Positions 32,903 to 41,242 of a DNA stretch of 55,418 nucleotides are shown piece after piece; the first letter of the stretch is position 1, and the number at the start of each line of letters is the position of its first letter. The stretch is from an uncultured Polaribacter sp. (GTDB lineage Bacteria > Bacteroidota > Bacteroidia > Flavobacteriales > Flavobacteriaceae). The notes beneath the pieces were generated by a model. That model did not search any database, was not told the origin of the DNA, and was given only the letters and a program-made list of their open reading frames with translations. Both the position numbers and the translations under genes were made by a program. The stretch is taken from assembly GCF_947503875.1 (NCBI RefSeq), contig NZ_CANNFH010000010.1, positions 1-55,418 on the forward strand. The letters are read 5' to 3'.

Positions 32903-33973
32903 ATGCAAAAAACGCACGAAAAATTTATTAGAAGAGCTTTACAAATCGCTAAAAACGGAATTGGAATAGCAAGACCAAACCCTTCTGTTGGTGCTGTAAT
33001 TGTGTTAGATGATAAAATTATTGGAGAAGGTTTTACATCGCCTTTTGGCGGAAACCACGCAGAAGTAAATGCCATAAATGCAGTTGAAAATAAAGCGCTT
33101 TTAAAGCAAGCCACTATTTATGTAACACTAGAGCCTTGTGCACATTTTGGTAAAACACCACCTTGTGCAGATTTAATTGTAAAACAACAATTAAATAAAG
33201 TAGTTATTGGTTGTGTAGATACCAATAGTTTAGTTGCAGGAAAAGGAATTGAGCGTATTAAAAAAGCAGGAATTGAAGTGCAATTAGGTGTTTTAGAGAA
33301 AGAATGTTTGGCACATCACAAGCGTTTTTTTACGGTTCAAAATAAAAAAAGGCCTTATGTGATTTTAAAATGGGCGCAAACTAAAGATGGTTTTATTGCT
33401 CCAGAATCTAAAAGTGAAGTTGCACCAGTTTTTATTTCTAATTCATATTCACAACAATTAGTACACAAATTAAGGGCAAAAGAGCATGCTATTTTAGTAG
33501 GCGCAAATACTGCAATTGCTGACAATCCGAAGTTGAATGTTAGAAGTTGGTCTGGAGAAAATCCTGTTAGAGTTGTTATTGATGGGAATCTAAAAACACC
33601 AAAAAACAGCAATCTTTTAGATGGTTTTGTAAAAACAATTGTTATTTATAACGAAGAAACAAAAGAGAATAATGAATCTTTATCTACTGATAATAAAAAT
33701 GTAATTTTTGAGGCTACACGTTTTTCCCCAAAGGGGAAATTAAAAGCGGCTACAGTCTGCAATATTTTGCAAAAACATAAGATACAATCTGTAATTATTG
33801 AAGGCGGTACACAAACCTTACAAACGTTTATAGACGAAAATCTTTGGGACGAAGCTTTGGTTTTTATTGGCGATAATTCTTTTAATAAAGGCATAAAAGC
33901 ACCTGTTTTACACCGAAGTTTCATTCAGAAAAAGATTAAAAACGATATTTTAAAACAATATACAAATGATTAA
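32903..33973 (+). CDS. ribD: Bifunctional riboflavin biosynthesis deaminase/reductase
   Basis: RibD carries out the second and third steps of riboflavin synthesis: deamination of the pyrimidine and reduction of its ribose. The 356-residue protein has zinc ligands His52 (with Glu54, NHAEVNAI), Cys79 and Cys88 (EPCAHFGKTPPCAD) in the deaminase, then the reductase with KWAQTKDGFIAP, HKLRAKEHAILVGANTAIADNP and VIIEGGTQTLQTF. A perfect palindrome interrupts residues 274-279 (see 33723). The stop overlaps the HAD gene by eight bases. Confidence 0.96.
   Translation: MQKTHEKFIRRALQIAKNGIGIARPNPSVGAVIVLDDKIIGEGFTSPFGGNHAEVNAINAVENKALLKQATIYVTLEPCAHFGKTPPCADLIVKQQLNKVVIGCVDTNSLVAGKGIERIKKAGIEVQLGVLEKECLAHHKRFFTVQNKKRPYVILKWAQTKDGFIAPESKSEVAPVFISNSYSQQLVHKLRAKEHAILVGANTAIADNPKLNVRSWSGENPVRVVIDGNLKTPKNSNLLDGFVKTIVIYNEETKENNESLSTDNKNVIFEATRFSPKGKLKAATVCNILQKHKIQSVIIEGGTQTLQTFIDENLWDEALVFIGDNSFNKGIKAPVLHRSFIQKKIKNDILKQYTND
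33723..33739. repeat. Perfect palindrome inside ribD
   Basis: TTTCCCC-AAA-GGGGAAA has seven-base perfect arms in a gene that is otherwise AT-rich. It encodes F-S-P-K-G-K in a linker between reductase segments. It resembles the short palindromes seen outside genes at 28-46 and 35565-35600. Confidence 0.7.
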
Positions 33974-34571
33974 AAATATCATTTTCGATTTTGGCGATAT
34001 ATTTATCAATTTAGATAAACAATTATTTGCCAAAGAATTAGGTAACTTGGGCATTTCTCAGGTAGATAAAAAATGGATTCCTGTTTTAAATAATTATGAA
34101 ATGGGATTAATTACTACAGACGAATTTTTGACTTATTTTGAAGAAAAATTATCCATTTCTAAAGAAACTTTAAAAACTGCATGGAATTCTATCTTACTAG
34201 ATTTTCCAGAAAAAAGATTGCGTTTTATTCAGCAATTATCCGAAGAAAAAAAATACAGATTATTCTTGTTAAGCAACACTAATGATATGCATATCTCTTG
34301 GATTCAGAATAATTGGGGCGAAGCATTGTATACTCAATTTAAAAATTGTTTTGAGCAATTTTACTTAACTCACGAAATTAATTTAAGAAAACCCAACACA
34401 AATATCTATGAATTTGTGTTGAAAGAAAACAACTTAAATGCAGAAGAAACTTTATTTATAGACGATACTAAAGAAAATACAGACGCCGCAAAATCTTTAG
34501 GAATTCAGGTTTGGAATTTAATACCTGGTAAAGAAGATGTAATTGATTTAAAAACCAAAAATCTACTATAA
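33966..34571 (+). CDS. HAD-like hydrolase
   Basis: The 201-residue phosphatase-like protein has HAD motif I at the start (IIFDFGDIFINL, nucleophile Asp9), a small cap of about 70 residues typical of the YihX-like branch, motif II LFLLSNTN, and motifs III/IV in NLRKPNTNIYEF and LFIDDTKENTDAAKSLG. It could supply the missing 5-amino-6-ribitylamino-uracil phosphate phosphatase step next to ribD, but that is only a guess from position. It overlaps ribD by eight bases. Confidence 0.9.
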   Translation: MIKNIIFDFGDIFINLDKQLFAKELGNLGISQVDKKWIPVLNNYEMGLITTDEFLTYFEEKLSISKETLKTAWNSILLDFPEKRLRFIQQLSEEKKYRLFLLSNTNDMHISWIQNNWGEALYTQFKNCFEQFYLTHEINLRKPNTNIYEFVLKENNLNAEETLFIDDTKENTDAAKSLGIQVWNLIPGKEDVIDLKTKNLL

Positions 34572-34572
34572 T

Positions 34573-35433
34573 TTGATTTATTTAATTCTAAGTATTTTAA
34601 TTTCGTCGGGTTTATTTGTGATTTTTAAATATTTTGGCATATTTAAAGTAGATGTTTTAAAAGCCATTATTGTTAATTATTTGGTTGCTTTTTCTTTAGG
34701 TTTTTTATTGGCAGAAAGAAAAATACCAATCACAGAAATTTATACACAACAATGGTTTCCTGGCGCATTAATTTTGGGCGCATTATTTATTAGTATCTTT
34801 TTTGTAATGGCAATGACTGCACAAAAAAATGGAGTTTCTGTTACTTCTATTGCAGGAAAAATGTCTGTTGTTGTGCCTGTTTTCTTTGGCGTTATTTTAT
34901 ACAATGAATCTGTAACTTTTTTAAAAGTAATCGGAATTATAATTGCATTAGTGGCAGTATATTTGTCTTCTGTAAAAGATGAGAAGAGTAATAATAAAGG
35001 CACGTTATTGTATCCTGTTTTACTTTTTTTAGGTTCTGGGGCAATTGATACTTTAATTAAATACATACAAAGTACTCATGTAGATGATAGAGATATTTCT
35101 ATATTTTCTGGAACCTTATTTGGTATTGCTTTTGTATTTGGAATTATAATTTTAGCAATAAAAACCATAAAAAAAAGAACTCCTTTTGGATTTAAAAATA
35201 TAATTGCAGGTATTGTTTTAGGGGTACCTAATTATTTTTCAATCATTTTTTTAATAAAAGCATTACAGAATAAAAACTTTGAAAGCTCAACTTTATTTAC
35301 AGTAAATAATGTAGGTATTGTAATTGTATCTACTTTAATAGGCCTGCTGTTGTTTAAAGAGAAATTTAGTGTTAAAAATAGAATTGGTGTTGTTTTAGCA
35401 GTTTTAGGTATTGTAATAGTTGCTATGGCTTAG
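34573..35433 (+). CDS. EamA/DMT superfamily transporter
   Basis: The 286-residue protein has about ten hydrophobic helices and the repeat of two five-helix halves expected of drug/metabolite transporters. GILYNESVTF-like and LLLFKEKFSVKNRIG segments mark the ends of the halves. The start is TTG at 34573, one base after the HAD stop. The next in-frame ATG would remove the first two helices, so TTG is favoured. Position after ribD and HAD suggests a possible link to riboflavin, but the substrate is unknown. Confidence 0.85.
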   Translation: MIYLILSILISSGLFVIFKYFGIFKVDVLKAIIVNYLVAFSLGFLLAERKIPITEIYTQQWFPGALILGALFISIFFVMAMTAQKNGVSVTSIAGKMSVVVPVFFGVILYNESVTFLKVIGIIIALVAVYLSSVKDEKSNNKGTLLYPVLLFLGSGAIDTLIKYIQSTHVDDRDISIFSGTLFGIAFVFGIIILAIKTIKKRTPFGFKNIIAGIVLGVPNYFSIIFLIKALQNKNFESSTLFTVNNVGIVIVSTLIGLLLFKEKFSVKNRIGVVLAVLGIVIVAMA

Positions 35434-35452
35434 GTTTTTGATTTTAAGTTGA

Positions 35453-35516
35453 AAAGTATTAAAGTATTAAAGTTGGAAAGTTGGAAAGTTGAAAAGTTGG
35501 AAAGTTTGAGAGTTCA
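35453..35516. repeat. Eight-unit octad array (AAAGTTGG type)
   Basis: Units of exactly eight bases: AAAGTATT twice, AAAGTTGG twice, AAAGTTGA, AAAGTTGG, AAAGTTTG, AGAGTTCA. It lies downstream of the DMT gene. Confidence 0.95.
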
Positions 35517-35564
35517 ACCAATATTGTAAAGAGTAGTAATTGGAATAAGGTAATTTAGTTTTTT

Positions 35565-35600
35565 TTCCCTTTTGGGAAATGTTTGAAAGACAAAAGGGAA
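35565..35600 (+). promoter_or_regulatory. Leader hairpin of the IMPACT-family gene
   Basis: The arms TTCCCTTTTG (35565-35574) and CAAAAGGGAA (35591-35600) are perfect over ten bases. The structure ends 12 bases before the ATG at 35613, so it could hide the start region or act as a terminator for upstream transcription. The first arm also contains the shorter TTCCC-TTTT-GGGAA hairpin. Confidence 0.65.
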
Positions 35601-35612
35601 TAAGTATATTTA

Positions 35613-36215
35613 ATGGAGGATATTTATAAAACTATAGACAAACCATCAAAAGAAACACTTTTTAAAGAGAAAAGTAGTAAGTTTTTTGGGTATGCTTTTC
35701 CAGTAACTTCCGAAGAAGAAATAAAAAAAGCCTTAGAAAGTTTACAAAAACTACACCCATCTGCAAGACATTACTGCTATGCTTGGCAATTAGGTACAGA
35801 AGAAATTCGCTTTAGAGCAAATGATGATGGTGAACCTAGTAATTCTGCTGGAATGCCAATTTATGGCCAATTGCAAGCTTTTGGAGTTACCAATATTTTA
35901 GTGGTTTCTGTTCGTTATTTTGGAGGTACTAAACTTGGTGTTGGTGGTTTAATATCTGCATACAAAACTTCTGCACAACTTACTTTAGAAGCATCAGAAA
36001 TTAAAGAAAAAACAATAGATGTACATTATTTATTAACCTTTAATTATGATATGATGAATAAAGTGCAGCGCATTGTAAAAGAAAAGAAGTTAAGAATTGT
36101 TCAACAAAAATTAGACTTAAATTGCCAATATACGCTTGCTATTCGAAAAAAAGACGCGGAGGAAATTTTTGCTATTTTTAATAATTTGTATAAAGTTGCA
36201 ATTAAAGCGATTTAA
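35613..36215 (+). CDS. YigZ/IMPACT family protein
   Basis: The 200-residue protein matches the UPF0029/IMPACT family. It has the N-terminal SKFFGYAFPVTSEEEIKKAL, the core motif HPSARHYCYAWQLG, then RANDDGEPSNSAGMPIYGQL and VSVRYFGGTKLGVGGLI, followed by a small C-terminal domain. Bacterial members are linked to translation control or proline peptidase regulation, but the function is not established. The 3' end overlaps the convergent thioesterase gene by four bases. Confidence 0.92.
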   Translation: MEDIYKTIDKPSKETLFKEKSSKFFGYAFPVTSEEEIKKALESLQKLHPSARHYCYAWQLGTEEIRFRANDDGEPSNSAGMPIYGQLQAFGVTNILVVSVRYFGGTKLGVGGLISAYKTSAQLTLEASEIKEKTIDVHYLLTFNYDMMNKVQRIVKEKKLRIVQQKLDLNCQYTLAIRKKDAEEIFAIFNNLYKVAIKAI

Positions 36216-36610
36216 AACCCTAAACCTTCTAAAAGGTAACTGGGGCAACGTGTAGGTTTCATTGTTTTAGAATTCATAAAAGCCAAAACAGAATTTCCAG
36301 TGCAAATTAATTCACCCTTTTGATTGATTATCTCATAATCAAATTCAATTTTAACCATAGGTTTTTTTTTAAGCATGGTAGTTATGGTTAACTCATCATC
36401 ATACAAAGCAGATTTTATAAATTTACAAGACAAAGAAATAACAGGTAACATTGTGCCACTATCTTCCATGCTTTTATAAGTAACTCCTAAAGAACGCATC
36501 CATTCTGTTCTGCCCATTTCAAAAAATTGCGCGTAATTACCATGATAAACAACACCCATTTGATCTGTTTCAGAATATCTGATTCTTGTTTTTGTTGATG
36601 ATTTTTTCAT
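36212..36610 (-). CDS. Acyl-CoA thioesterase (YbgC-like hotdog fold)
   Basis: The 132-residue protein has the 4HBT hotdog signature SETDQMGVVYHGNYAQFFEMGRTE, in which the aspartate of D-Q-M-G is the catalytic residue of YbgC-type thioesterases. MVKIEFDYEIINQKGELICTG is the central sheet. It likely hydrolyses short or medium acyl-CoA in the cytoplasm. It is divergent from dnaA, with 170 bases between them, and has no tol-pal genes nearby. Confidence 0.9.
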   Translation of the reverse strand: MKKSSTKTRIRYSETDQMGVVYHGNYAQFFEMGRTEWMRSLGVTYKSMEDSGTMLPVISLSCKFIKSALYDDELTITTMLKKKPMVKIEFDYEIINQKGELICTGNSVLAFMNSKTMKPTRCPSYLLEGLGF

Positions 36611-36693
36611 TTAGAATAAAGAAAAATTATGGCGTTAGTTTACGTAAAAAATAATTAATAACCAATAGTAATTTAATTTTTTTATACTGTTTT

Positions 36694-36702
36694 TTATTCA
36701 CA
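36694..36702 (+). promoter_or_regulatory. Consensus DnaA box upstream of dnaA
   Basis: TTATTCACA matches the DnaA box consensus TTATNCACA and lies 79 bases before the dnaA ATG. One box suggests autoregulation. No cluster of boxes or 13-mer-like AT repeats that would make an origin was seen. Confidence 0.55.
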
Positions 36703-36780
36703 CTTTTGTACTTCCCTAAAATGGGTGCGTTTTGCACTTTCTAATTTTATTTTTTAATATTTAATTTCTATAATCAATAA

Positions 36781-38208
36781 ATGACTTTAACTGCTGACTC
36801 AGTTTGGAATCAATGTTTGTCTTTTATAAAAGACAATATTAAGCCACAGGCTTATAAAACTTGGTTTGAACCCATAAAACCCGTTAAATTATCAGGAGAC
36901 GCATTAACAATACAAGTACCGAGTAAATTTTTTTATGAGTGGTTAGAAGAGCATTATATTAAATTATTAAGAGTTGCATTGGTAAGACAGTTGGGTAATG
37001 ATGCAAAATTGGTTTATGATGTTAGAATGGAAAATAACTATAGTAGCAATAGGCCACAGACAGTTAAAATACCAAGTGCTAACAGAGATCCATTAAAATC
37101 TCAGAAAGTATCAATGCCTTTAGAGTCTAATAAAAGAGAATTAAGAAACCCTTTTGTTATTCCAGGTTTGCAAAAAGTAAAAATAGAATCGCAATTAAAC
37201 CCCAATTATAATTTCAAGAATTTTATTGAAGGAGATTCTAACCGTTTGGCGCGTTCTGCAAGTATGGCAGTTGCAAATAAACCAGGAGGAACTTCTTTTA
37301 ATCCCTTATTAATATATGGTGGAGTAGGATTAGGTAAAACGCATTTGGCACACGCAATTGGTGTAGATATTAAAGATAAATATCCCGATAAAACGGTTTT
37401 ATATATCTCTTCAGAAAAATTTACACAACAGTTTATAGATTCTGTAAAATCCAACACAAGAAACGATTTTATTCACTTTTATCAAATGATAGATGTGTTA
37501 ATAATTGATGATGTGCAGTTCTTATCTGGAAAATCTGGAACACAAGATGTATTTTTCCATATATTTAATCATTTGCATCAAAATGGAAAGCAAGTTATTT
37601 TAACTTCAGACAAAGCGCCTGTAGACATGCAAGATATTGAACAACGTTTGTTGTCTCGTTTTAAATGGGGTTTATCTGCAGAATTACAAGCACCAGATTA
37701 CGAAACCAGAATCTCTATTTTACAGAATAAGTTATATAGAGATGGTGTAGAAATGCAAGAAGACATTGTTGAGTATATTGCAAAAAATATAAAATCTAAT
37801 GTTAGAGAATTAGAAGGTGTTATAATTTCTATGATTGCTCAGGCTTCGTTTAACAGAAAAGAATTTACGTTAGAATTAGCAAAACAGATTGTAGATAAGT
37901 TTGTAAAAAACACAAAAAAGGAAGTATCTATAGATTTTATTCAGAAAGAAGTTTCTAAATATTTTGATATGGATGTAGCTACACTGCAATCTAAAACTAG
38001 AAAAAGACACATTGTACAGGCTAGGCAATTGGCTATGTTTTTTGCTAAAAGATTAACCAAAACTTCTTTGGCAAGTATTGGTAATCAAATAGGGCAAAGA
38101 GACCACGCCACTGTTTTACATGCTTGTAAAACCGTAGATAATTTAACAGAAACAGATAAGCAATTTAAAAAGTATGTAGAAGACTTAACTAAAAAGCTAA
38201 CGTTTTAA
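36781..38208 (+). CDS. dnaA: Chromosomal replication initiator DnaA
   Basis: DnaA binds origin boxes and melts DNA to start replication. The 475-residue protein has the N-terminal DnaB-contact domain (SVWNQCLSFIKDNI, AYKTWFEPI), a linker, the AAA+ domain with Walker A YGGVGLGKTHLAHAIG (from about residue 179) and Walker B VLIIDDVQFLSG (about 240), arginine-finger region DIEQRLLSRFKWG, and the C-terminal box-binding helix with the signature GQRDHATVLHACKTV. No dnaN or recF follows, as expected for Bacteroidota. Confidence 0.98.
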   Translation: MTLTADSVWNQCLSFIKDNIKPQAYKTWFEPIKPVKLSGDALTIQVPSKFFYEWLEEHYIKLLRVALVRQLGNDAKLVYDVRMENNYSSNRPQTVKIPSANRDPLKSQKVSMPLESNKRELRNPFVIPGLQKVKIESQLNPNYNFKNFIEGDSNRLARSASMAVANKPGGTSFNPLLIYGGVGLGKTHLAHAIGVDIKDKYPDKTVLYISSEKFTQQFIDSVKSNTRNDFIHFYQMIDVLIIDDVQFLSGKSGTQDVFFHIFNHLHQNGKQVILTSDKAPVDMQDIEQRLLSRFKWGLSAELQAPDYETRISILQNKLYRDGVEMQEDIVEYIAKNIKSNVRELEGVIISMIAQASFNRKEFTLELAKQIVDKFVKNTKKEVSIDFIQKEVSKYFDMDVATLQSKTRKRHIVQARQLAMFFAKRLTKTSLASIGNQIGQRDHATVLHACKTVDNLTETDKQFKKYVEDLTKKLTF

Positions 38209-38231
38209 ATTACTCACTTTTTAAATTTTAT

Positions 38232-38275
38232 AATGAATTTTGTAAGCCATTAAACGTTTATAAAGTTCATTTTTT
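38232..38275 (+). terminator. Rho-independent terminator of dnaA
   Basis: The arm AATGAATTTTGTAA (38232-38245) pairs fully with TTATAAAGTTCATT (38258-38271), allowing two G-U pairs, and is followed by a T tract, 24 bases after the dnaA stop. Confidence 0.75.
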
Positions 38276-38303
38276 ATTTCAATTAATTTAAAATTTTACA
38301 ACT

Positions 38304-38753
38304 ATGAAAAAGGTACTTATGGTTTGTTTGGGTAATATTTGTAGATCTCCTTTGGCAGAAGGTATTTTAAAGTCTAAGGTAAATAAAAAAGAAGTATTTG
38401 TAGATTCTGCAGGAACAGCTGCTTATCACGTTGGTAATAAACCAGATGAACGCTCTATAGCTGTAGCTAAAAAATATGATATAGATATTACCAATCAAAA
38501 AGCAAGAAAATTTAGTTTTGATGATTTCAAACACTTTGATGTAATTTATGCCATGGATAAGAATAATTATCAAAATATAATTGCGTTATCTAGTAATGAT
38601 GAAGAATTGGCTAAAGTAAAAATGATTTTAAATGAGGCTAAGCCAGATAAAAATTACGAGGTTCCAGACCCTTATTATGGTGGAGATACAGGTTTTGAAA
38701 ATGTGTACAGAATGTTAGATGATGCTTGCGAAATTATTGCACAACGTTTATAA
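38304..38753 (+). CDS. Low molecular weight protein-tyrosine phosphatase
   Basis: The 149-residue enzyme has the active-site loop VCLGNICRSPLAEG (nucleophile Cys8, Arg14) right at the N-terminus and the general acid Asp in EVPDPYYGG near residue 120. Such phosphatases act on tyrosine-phosphorylated proteins, often polysaccharide export kinases; no such kinase is nearby. It lies between the dnaA terminator and the methyltransferase gene, 89 bases from the latter. Confidence 0.94.
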   Translation: MKKVLMVCLGNICRSPLAEGILKSKVNKKEVFVDSAGTAAYHVGNKPDERSIAVAKKYDIDITNQKARKFSFDDFKHFDVIYAMDKNNYQNIIALSSNDEELAKVKMILNEAKPDKNYEVPDPYYGGDTGFENVYRMLDDACEIIAQRL

Positions 38754-38842
38754 TGTTAGAAAACCTTTTTATTTATAATTGATTCTCTTTAAATCTTATA
38801 AAAAAACTCTTAGTTTTATAATAATTGCCTTAAACAATAAAT

Positions 38843-39550
38843 ATGATTGGTAAACTTTATTTAATACCCACAACATTAGGAGAAACAGAACCTTTAGAGG
38901 TAATGCCAATTTCTGTAAAAAAAGTAGTAGAACAAATAGATTATTATATTGTAGAAAACGAAAAATCGGCAAGAAGGTTTATTAAAAAAATTTCTCCAAA
39001 AAAATCGCAGCCAGCATTGCAATTAATGTCTTTAGATAAATATGCAGAAGAGTTAGAAACAAGAAGATATTTAGATGTTTGTAAAGAGGGAATTAATGTT
39101 GGTTTATTATCTGAAGCTGGAGTGCCTGCAATTGCAGATCCTGGAGCTAGTATTGTAAAGTTGGCGCACGAAAATAATATACAAGTTGTACCTTTAGTTG
39201 GTCCAAGTTCTATATTAATGGCAATGATGAGTTCTGGTTTTAACGGACAAAATTTTGCGTTTAATGGGTATTTACCCATAGATAAATCCGAAAGAAAAAG
39301 AGCTATTAAAGATTTGGAAAAGCTGTCTAAAGATAAAAATCAATCTCAAATTTTTATAGAAACTCCATATAGAAATGAGAAAATGTTTGCAGACTTAAAA
39401 GCAACCTTAGCGCCTACAACTAATATATGTATTGCTGCAGATATTACGTTGCCAACAGAATTTATAAAGACACTTACGGTACAAGAGTGGAAAAAACAAA
39501 AACCAGATTTACATAAAAAACCTGCTATTTTTATTATTCAAAAAGAATAG
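38843..39550 (+). CDS. SAM-dependent methyltransferase of the RsmI family
   Basis: The 235-residue protein has the tetrapyrrole-methylase fold of RsmI, the 16S rRNA C1402 2'-O-methyltransferase: the start KLYLIPTTLGETE, the motif LLSEAGVPAIADPGASIVKLA, PLVGPSSILMAMMSSGFNGQNFAFNGYLP, and FIETPYRNEKMFADL. It is shorter than RsmI of E. coli and lacks its C-terminal part; Bacteroidota usually have both a full RsmI and this short form. The exact RNA target is therefore uncertain. Confidence 0.87.
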   Translation: MIGKLYLIPTTLGETEPLEVMPISVKKVVEQIDYYIVENEKSARRFIKKISPKKSQPALQLMSLDKYAEELETRRYLDVCKEGINVGLLSEAGVPAIADPGASIVKLAHENNIQVVPLVGPSSILMAMMSSGFNGQNFAFNGYLPIDKSERKRAIKDLEKLSKDKNQSQIFIETPYRNEKMFADLKATLAPTTNICIAADITLPTEFIKTLTVQEWKKQKPDLHKKPAIFIIQKE

Positions 39551-39596
39551 TTTTACTTAAAATAGCAATAATTAGCTATCTTCTAATATTTACAAA

Positions 39597-40193
39597 TTAT
39601 ACTTTTGCTTTTTTGTTTGCTACGATATTATCTACATTGTAATTACTAAACTTTTTTAAGTAAGAACTAAGGCTAGTTCCATAAGCATCAGAAAAACATT
39701 GGCTACCATTGCTACGTAAAAACTTTTTTACATTTCCTGCACCACCTAAATGTGCAGCCGCTAAAATACCAGATTCGGTAATTTTAATACCATTGATAGT
39801 CTTACCCACAGAGCGTTTAATATCTTTTCTTAAAATAAACTTATTTACTTTGCATAAAGCAATAAAAGCTTTTTCCTGCAATTCTGGGTTTCTTAAGAAA
39901 TTATGCGTATCGTAAATTTTAAAACGTTGTAAAGTGGTTTTTCCAAACTGGTATTTGCCTAAGTAACCAAGCGTGTTTACAACTCTGTATTTTCCTTGAG
40001 ACTCTTTAAAAGCAACTGCTTGTTTAAAGGCAGTAAAGTCTCTTTTAAGAAATAGAATGCTATGATCTATTTTTTGAGGGAATTTTGAAACTATAGTCTT
40101 TCCTAATTTCGATTTTCTTTCTTTGTGTTCAACTTTTGCAGTTGCATTTATAAAAAGAAAACCGATACCTAATATTACTAACTTATTTTTGAT
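39597..40193 (-). CDS. Exported lysozyme-like/lytic transglycosylase-like protein with a non-standard start
   Basis: The open frame from 40193 gives 198 residues. It begins with a normal signal peptide, KNKLVILGIGFLFINATA, after an ATC codon at 40193-40191. It then shows a lysozyme-like core: AFKESQGKYRVVN (candidate catalytic Glu), LGYLGKYQFG, and a C-terminal GILAAAHLGGAGNVKKFL and AYGTSLSSYLKKFS. No ATG, GTG or TTG exists in frame before residue 105, and TAA closes the frame just upstream. A -7 box at 40222-40229 fits a leader ending at the ATC. It is the last gene of the dapF-mltG cluster. Confidence 0.75.
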   Translation of the reverse strand: MKNKLVILGIGFLFINATAKVEHKERKSKLGKTIVSKFPQKIDHSILFLKRDFTAFKQAVAFKESQGKYRVVNTLGYLGKYQFGKTTLQRFKIYDTHNFLRNPELQEKAFIALCKVNKFILRKDIKRSVGKTINGIKITESGILAAAHLGGAGNVKKFLRSNGSQCFSDAYGTSLSSYLKKFSNYNVDNIVANKKAKV

Positions 40194-40221
40194 AAAATTT
40201 TATCTTTCTGTTAAGCGGGTG

Positions 40222-40229
40222 CAAATATA
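40222..40229 (-). promoter_or_regulatory. -7 promoter box of the lysozyme-like gene
   Basis: TATATTTG on the minus strand matches TAnnTTTG. It predicts a leader of roughly 20 bases before the ATC at 40193. A TTCG sequence about 20 bases further upstream is a weak -33 candidate. Confidence 0.55.
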
Positions 40230-40239
40230 CAACACAATG

Positions 40240-40256
40240 CTAATCGAATTGATTAG
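40240..40256. promoter_or_regulatory. Inverted repeat over the -33 region of the lysozyme-like gene
   Basis: CTAATC-GAATT-GATTAG has perfect six-base arms and covers the region where the -33 element of the minus-strand promoter should be. It could be an operator; no regulator can be named. Confidence 0.4.
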
Positions 40257-40273
40257 TAGTGTGTAATTTTTTT

Positions 40274-41182
40274 TTAAAAATGTAAATAATGAAATTTTAT
40301 ACCATTTTTGGTACTTATTTCTAAGGCAGGTGCAGGTAACTTTATAAAATTCACAACAGAAAACACAGATTTAAGAAATTTTGATTCTGTTTTTATTTTA
40401 GTTAAGTCAATATCTAAACTCAAGTAAAATTGTCTGTAAGGGTTTTGGGCTAAATTGTTAGCAGCTCTAGTTCTACTATACAACATACCTTCTGCACCAT
40501 AACCCAAAGCAATATTTAACCATTTAGGAAAATTACTGTCTTTAGCAAAAGACCAAATGTTTGCAGAAAGCCAATAGGTTTGTCCATTATAATCTTTTAA
40601 ACTTTGTTCCAAATAATTTTTACCCAACGAATTTGGTCTTTCTTGTGCATACTTTGTTTGATGAAAAGAATATTTCATTATAATCCTTTGTTCATTCCAC
40701 AATAATTCTTGTCCAACAAGTAAACCTGTTCCAGCTGCATTCGCCAAAATGTCTCCAAATGAAGCTCCCCATTCTTTAGAGAAGCCATCTAAAACTTCAA
40801 CAGCAGTTAAAAATGCAAATCCATAAGTTGCACCATAAATTAATTGATTTTTTTTAGAAACGCCAGACCAATTTAAAACATCCATTCCCATTTTTCCTAA
40901 ATAATAAGAAGTCATAACATGGCCAAATTTATCCATTTGAAGCCAATCTTTATTATCATTTATAAAATGAAAAGACGATTGAGGAAAATCTTTATACCAC
41001 AATTGATGTAAAGCCACTAAAGTACCAGCTGTTAATCCACCTTGAATACCAATAACAGTATTACGTCTCTTTTTGTTTAGTGTGTCTGATTTTTTCCAGA
41101 AAGATTTGGTTTGTCCGTAAAAAGTTAAAGACATTAAGAAGAAAGTAAAAAATATTATTTTTTTATGATAACTTAAGTGCAT
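40274..41182 (-). CDS. DUF2279 family exported/membrane protein
   Basis: The start at 41182 gives 302 residues with a signal peptide (FFTFFLMSLTFYGQ). A TTG ten codons upstream is possible but less likely. The family pattern is clear: WLQMDKFGHVMTSYYLGKMGMD and EVLDGFSKEWGASFGDILANAAGTG, where the buried His and Asp of the helices are conserved. The C-terminal half is beta-rich and may form a barrel or sit in the outer membrane. It lies between mltG and the lysozyme-like gene. The function is unknown. Confidence 0.85.
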   Translation of the reverse strand: MHLSYHKKIIFFTFFLMSLTFYGQTKSFWKKSDTLNKKRRNTVIGIQGGLTAGTLVALHQLWYKDFPQSSFHFINDNKDWLQMDKFGHVMTSYYLGKMGMDVLNWSGVSKKNQLIYGATYGFAFLTAVEVLDGFSKEWGASFGDILANAAGTGLLVGQELLWNEQRIIMKYSFHQTKYAQERPNSLGKNYLEQSLKDYNGQTYWLSANIWSFAKDSNFPKWLNIALGYGAEGMLYSRTRAANNLAQNPYRQFYLSLDIDLTKIKTESKFLKSVFSVVNFIKLPAPALEISTKNGIKFHYLHF

Positions 41183-41242
41183 CAAAATTTTTAAAATTCT
41201 TTTTGTTCTCAAAAGTTGTGAAAAAGTACTTTTTTAATGAAA

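Noticed and set aside
36611..36780. Replication origin upstream of dnaA
   Set aside because: Only one consensus DnaA box was found, with no cluster of boxes; autoregulation is enough to explain it.
38754..38842. Terminator after the LMW phosphatase gene
   Set aside because: TTATAAAAAAACT and AGTTTTATAA pair only with a three-base bulge and no clear T tract follows.
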